This document shows, piece by piece, positions 63,526-64,000 of a stretch of DNA of 64,000 nucleotides; positions within the stretch are counted from its first letter, which is position 1; every line of letters begins with the position of its first letter. The position numbers were made by a program, and so were the translations under genes. Source of the DNA: Flavisolibacter nicotianae (GTDB lineage Bacteria > Bacteroidota > Bacteroidia > Chitinophagales > Chitinophagaceae). The stretch lies in assembly GCF_003628535.1 (NCBI RefSeq), contig NZ_RBCI01000014.1, positions 124,001 through 188,000 of the forward strand. Direction: 5' to 3'. The notes beneath the pieces are model-generated. The model had not been told where the DNA came from and did not search any database. It saw nothing but the letters and a program-made list of their open reading frames with translations.

Positions 63526-64000
63526 ATGCAGCTCACCAAAATAAAACCGATCGAGAACCTGACACAGGTCGACAAGATCGAGCAGGCATTGCAAGAATAT
63601 TTTGAACGTGCCAACCTCCAGCCGGGCGACTCCATTCCCAAGGAAATGGACCTGGCCAAAGCGTTGGGTGTCAGCCGGACTGCCTTGCGGGAAGCCTTGT
63701 CGCGGTTCAAAACACTGGGTTTGATCGAAAGCAGAAAGAACAAGGGCATGACGCTTTCCTTTCCCGACCTGTTTTTGAACATGGAGCGGGTGATGTCGCC
63801 CAAGTTGCTCGGCGGGCAAACTCTCAATGATATTTTCGAACTGCGGCTGGTGCTGGAGATTGGAATTTGCGAGCTTTTGTTCAAACGCAAGAACATCCAG
63901 AATTTGCTGGAACTGAAAAGCATCGTGGAGAAGGAAGAAAAAGCCACGAACAAAAAGGAGATCCTGAAATATGACATAGAGTTTCATTCCATGCTTTATA
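63526..64000 (+). CDS. FadR/GntR-type transcriptional regulator, C-terminus cut by window edge
   Basis: The frame from the ATG at 63526 stays open for 158 codons to the window edge. An N-terminal winged-helix domain has Leu-Gln-Pro-Gly-Asp-Ser-Ile-Pro-Lys-Glu and the recognition helix Leu-Gly-Val-Ser-Arg-Thr-Ala-Leu-Arg-Glu-Ala-Leu-Ser-Arg. A start of an FCD effector domain follows (Phe-Glu-Leu-Arg-Leu-Val-Leu-Glu; Tyr-Asp-Ile-Glu-Phe-His). FCD regulators bind sugar acids or related ligands. It is divergent from the SusC gene and probably controls that locus through the palindrome beside the promoter. Confidence 0.88.
   Translation, partial: MQLTKIKPIENLTQVDKIEQALQEYFERANLQPGDSIPKEMDLAKALGVSRTALREALSRFKTLGLIESRKNKGMTLSFPDLFLNMERVMSPKLLGGQTLNDIFELRLVLEIGICELLFKRKNIQNLLELKSIVEKEEKATNKKEILKYDIEFHSMLY

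Noticed and set aside
1-64000. tRNA, rRNA, insertion sequence or prophage
   Set aside because: Reading the intergenic regions gave no cloverleaf, rRNA core, transposase motif or terminal repeat; a covariance or profile search would be needed to exclude small RNAs.

Overview
The window looks like chromosomal DNA of a Bacteroidota bacterium, most likely in or near the Chitinophagaceae. The evidence is two SusC/SusD pairs, another TonB-dependent receptor, SPII and Tat-like lipoprotein signals, promoter-like TTTG-N17/19-TAnnTTTG elements, sparse Shine-Dalgarno sites, and many sensor kinases and stand-alone receiver proteins. No rRNA, tRNA, CRISPR array, insertion sequence or phage gene was recognised. 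The family assignment is an inference from gene content, not from a marker gene.

Layout. (1) 1-6119, minus strand: a complete urease operon, ureA-B-C-E-F-G-D, followed by a membrane permease cut by the window edge. A 22-copy heptanucleotide repeat lies between ureF and ureG. (2) 6790-11433, plus strand: two tandem secreted DUF3857/transglutaminase-like proteins, one without catalytic Cys and His and one with them, then two small unknown proteins. (3) 11509-22028, minus strand: sugar and amide catabolism. It holds a rhamnose mutarotase-like protein, a secreted nucleoside hydrolase, a GH78 alpha-L-rhamnosidase, an ABC exporter, a Tat-type amidase, a Dabb protein and a GH42 beta-galactosidase. 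(4) 22699-27093, plus strand: a three-gene signalling operon (CHASE3/PAS kinase, receiver, receiver-PAS-kinase) ending at a strong bidirectional terminator shared with a convergent TonB-type receptor (27309-29777). (5) 30145-36095: a zinc-ribbon-like protein, a phosphatidylserine-decarboxylase-like protein, a cyanophycinase and a lipoprotein, in a gene-poor stretch that also holds an ApbE fragment, an internally deleted DNA methyltransferase remnant and an intact Arr-type rifampin ADP-ribosyltransferase. (6) 36096-43651: a signalling island with a kaiB-kaiC-histidine kinase operon, two stand-alone receivers, a NarX-type kinase, a LuxR-type regulator and an orphan NusG/UpxY-like antiterminator. 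(7) 44414-54003, minus strand: a GMC oxidoreductase with its Tat-borne small subunit, a SusC/SusD pair and a DUF1080 lipoprotein. (8) 54453-64000: a GH36 alpha-galactosidase, an aldose 1-epimerase and a second SusD/SusC pair on the minus strand, diverging from a FadR/GntR-type regulator that runs off the right edge.

How the genes fit together. The urease genes encode the enzyme, its nickel-loading chaperones and probably a metal permease. The right end reads as a polysaccharide-utilisation locus for alpha-galactosides: uptake by SusCD, cleavage by GH36, and anomer interconversion by the epimerase, probably controlled by the divergent FCD-type regulator through a palindrome beside a good promoter. 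The neighbouring SusCD/DUF1080/GMC block fits oxidation of glycosides to 3-keto sugars followed by cleavage. The centre is rich in His-Asp signalling and includes a KaiA-less KaiBC module.

Limits: all assignments come from reading the sequence; no database search was run. Start codons were often moved inward from the longest reading frame to give sensible signal peptides or domain starts.
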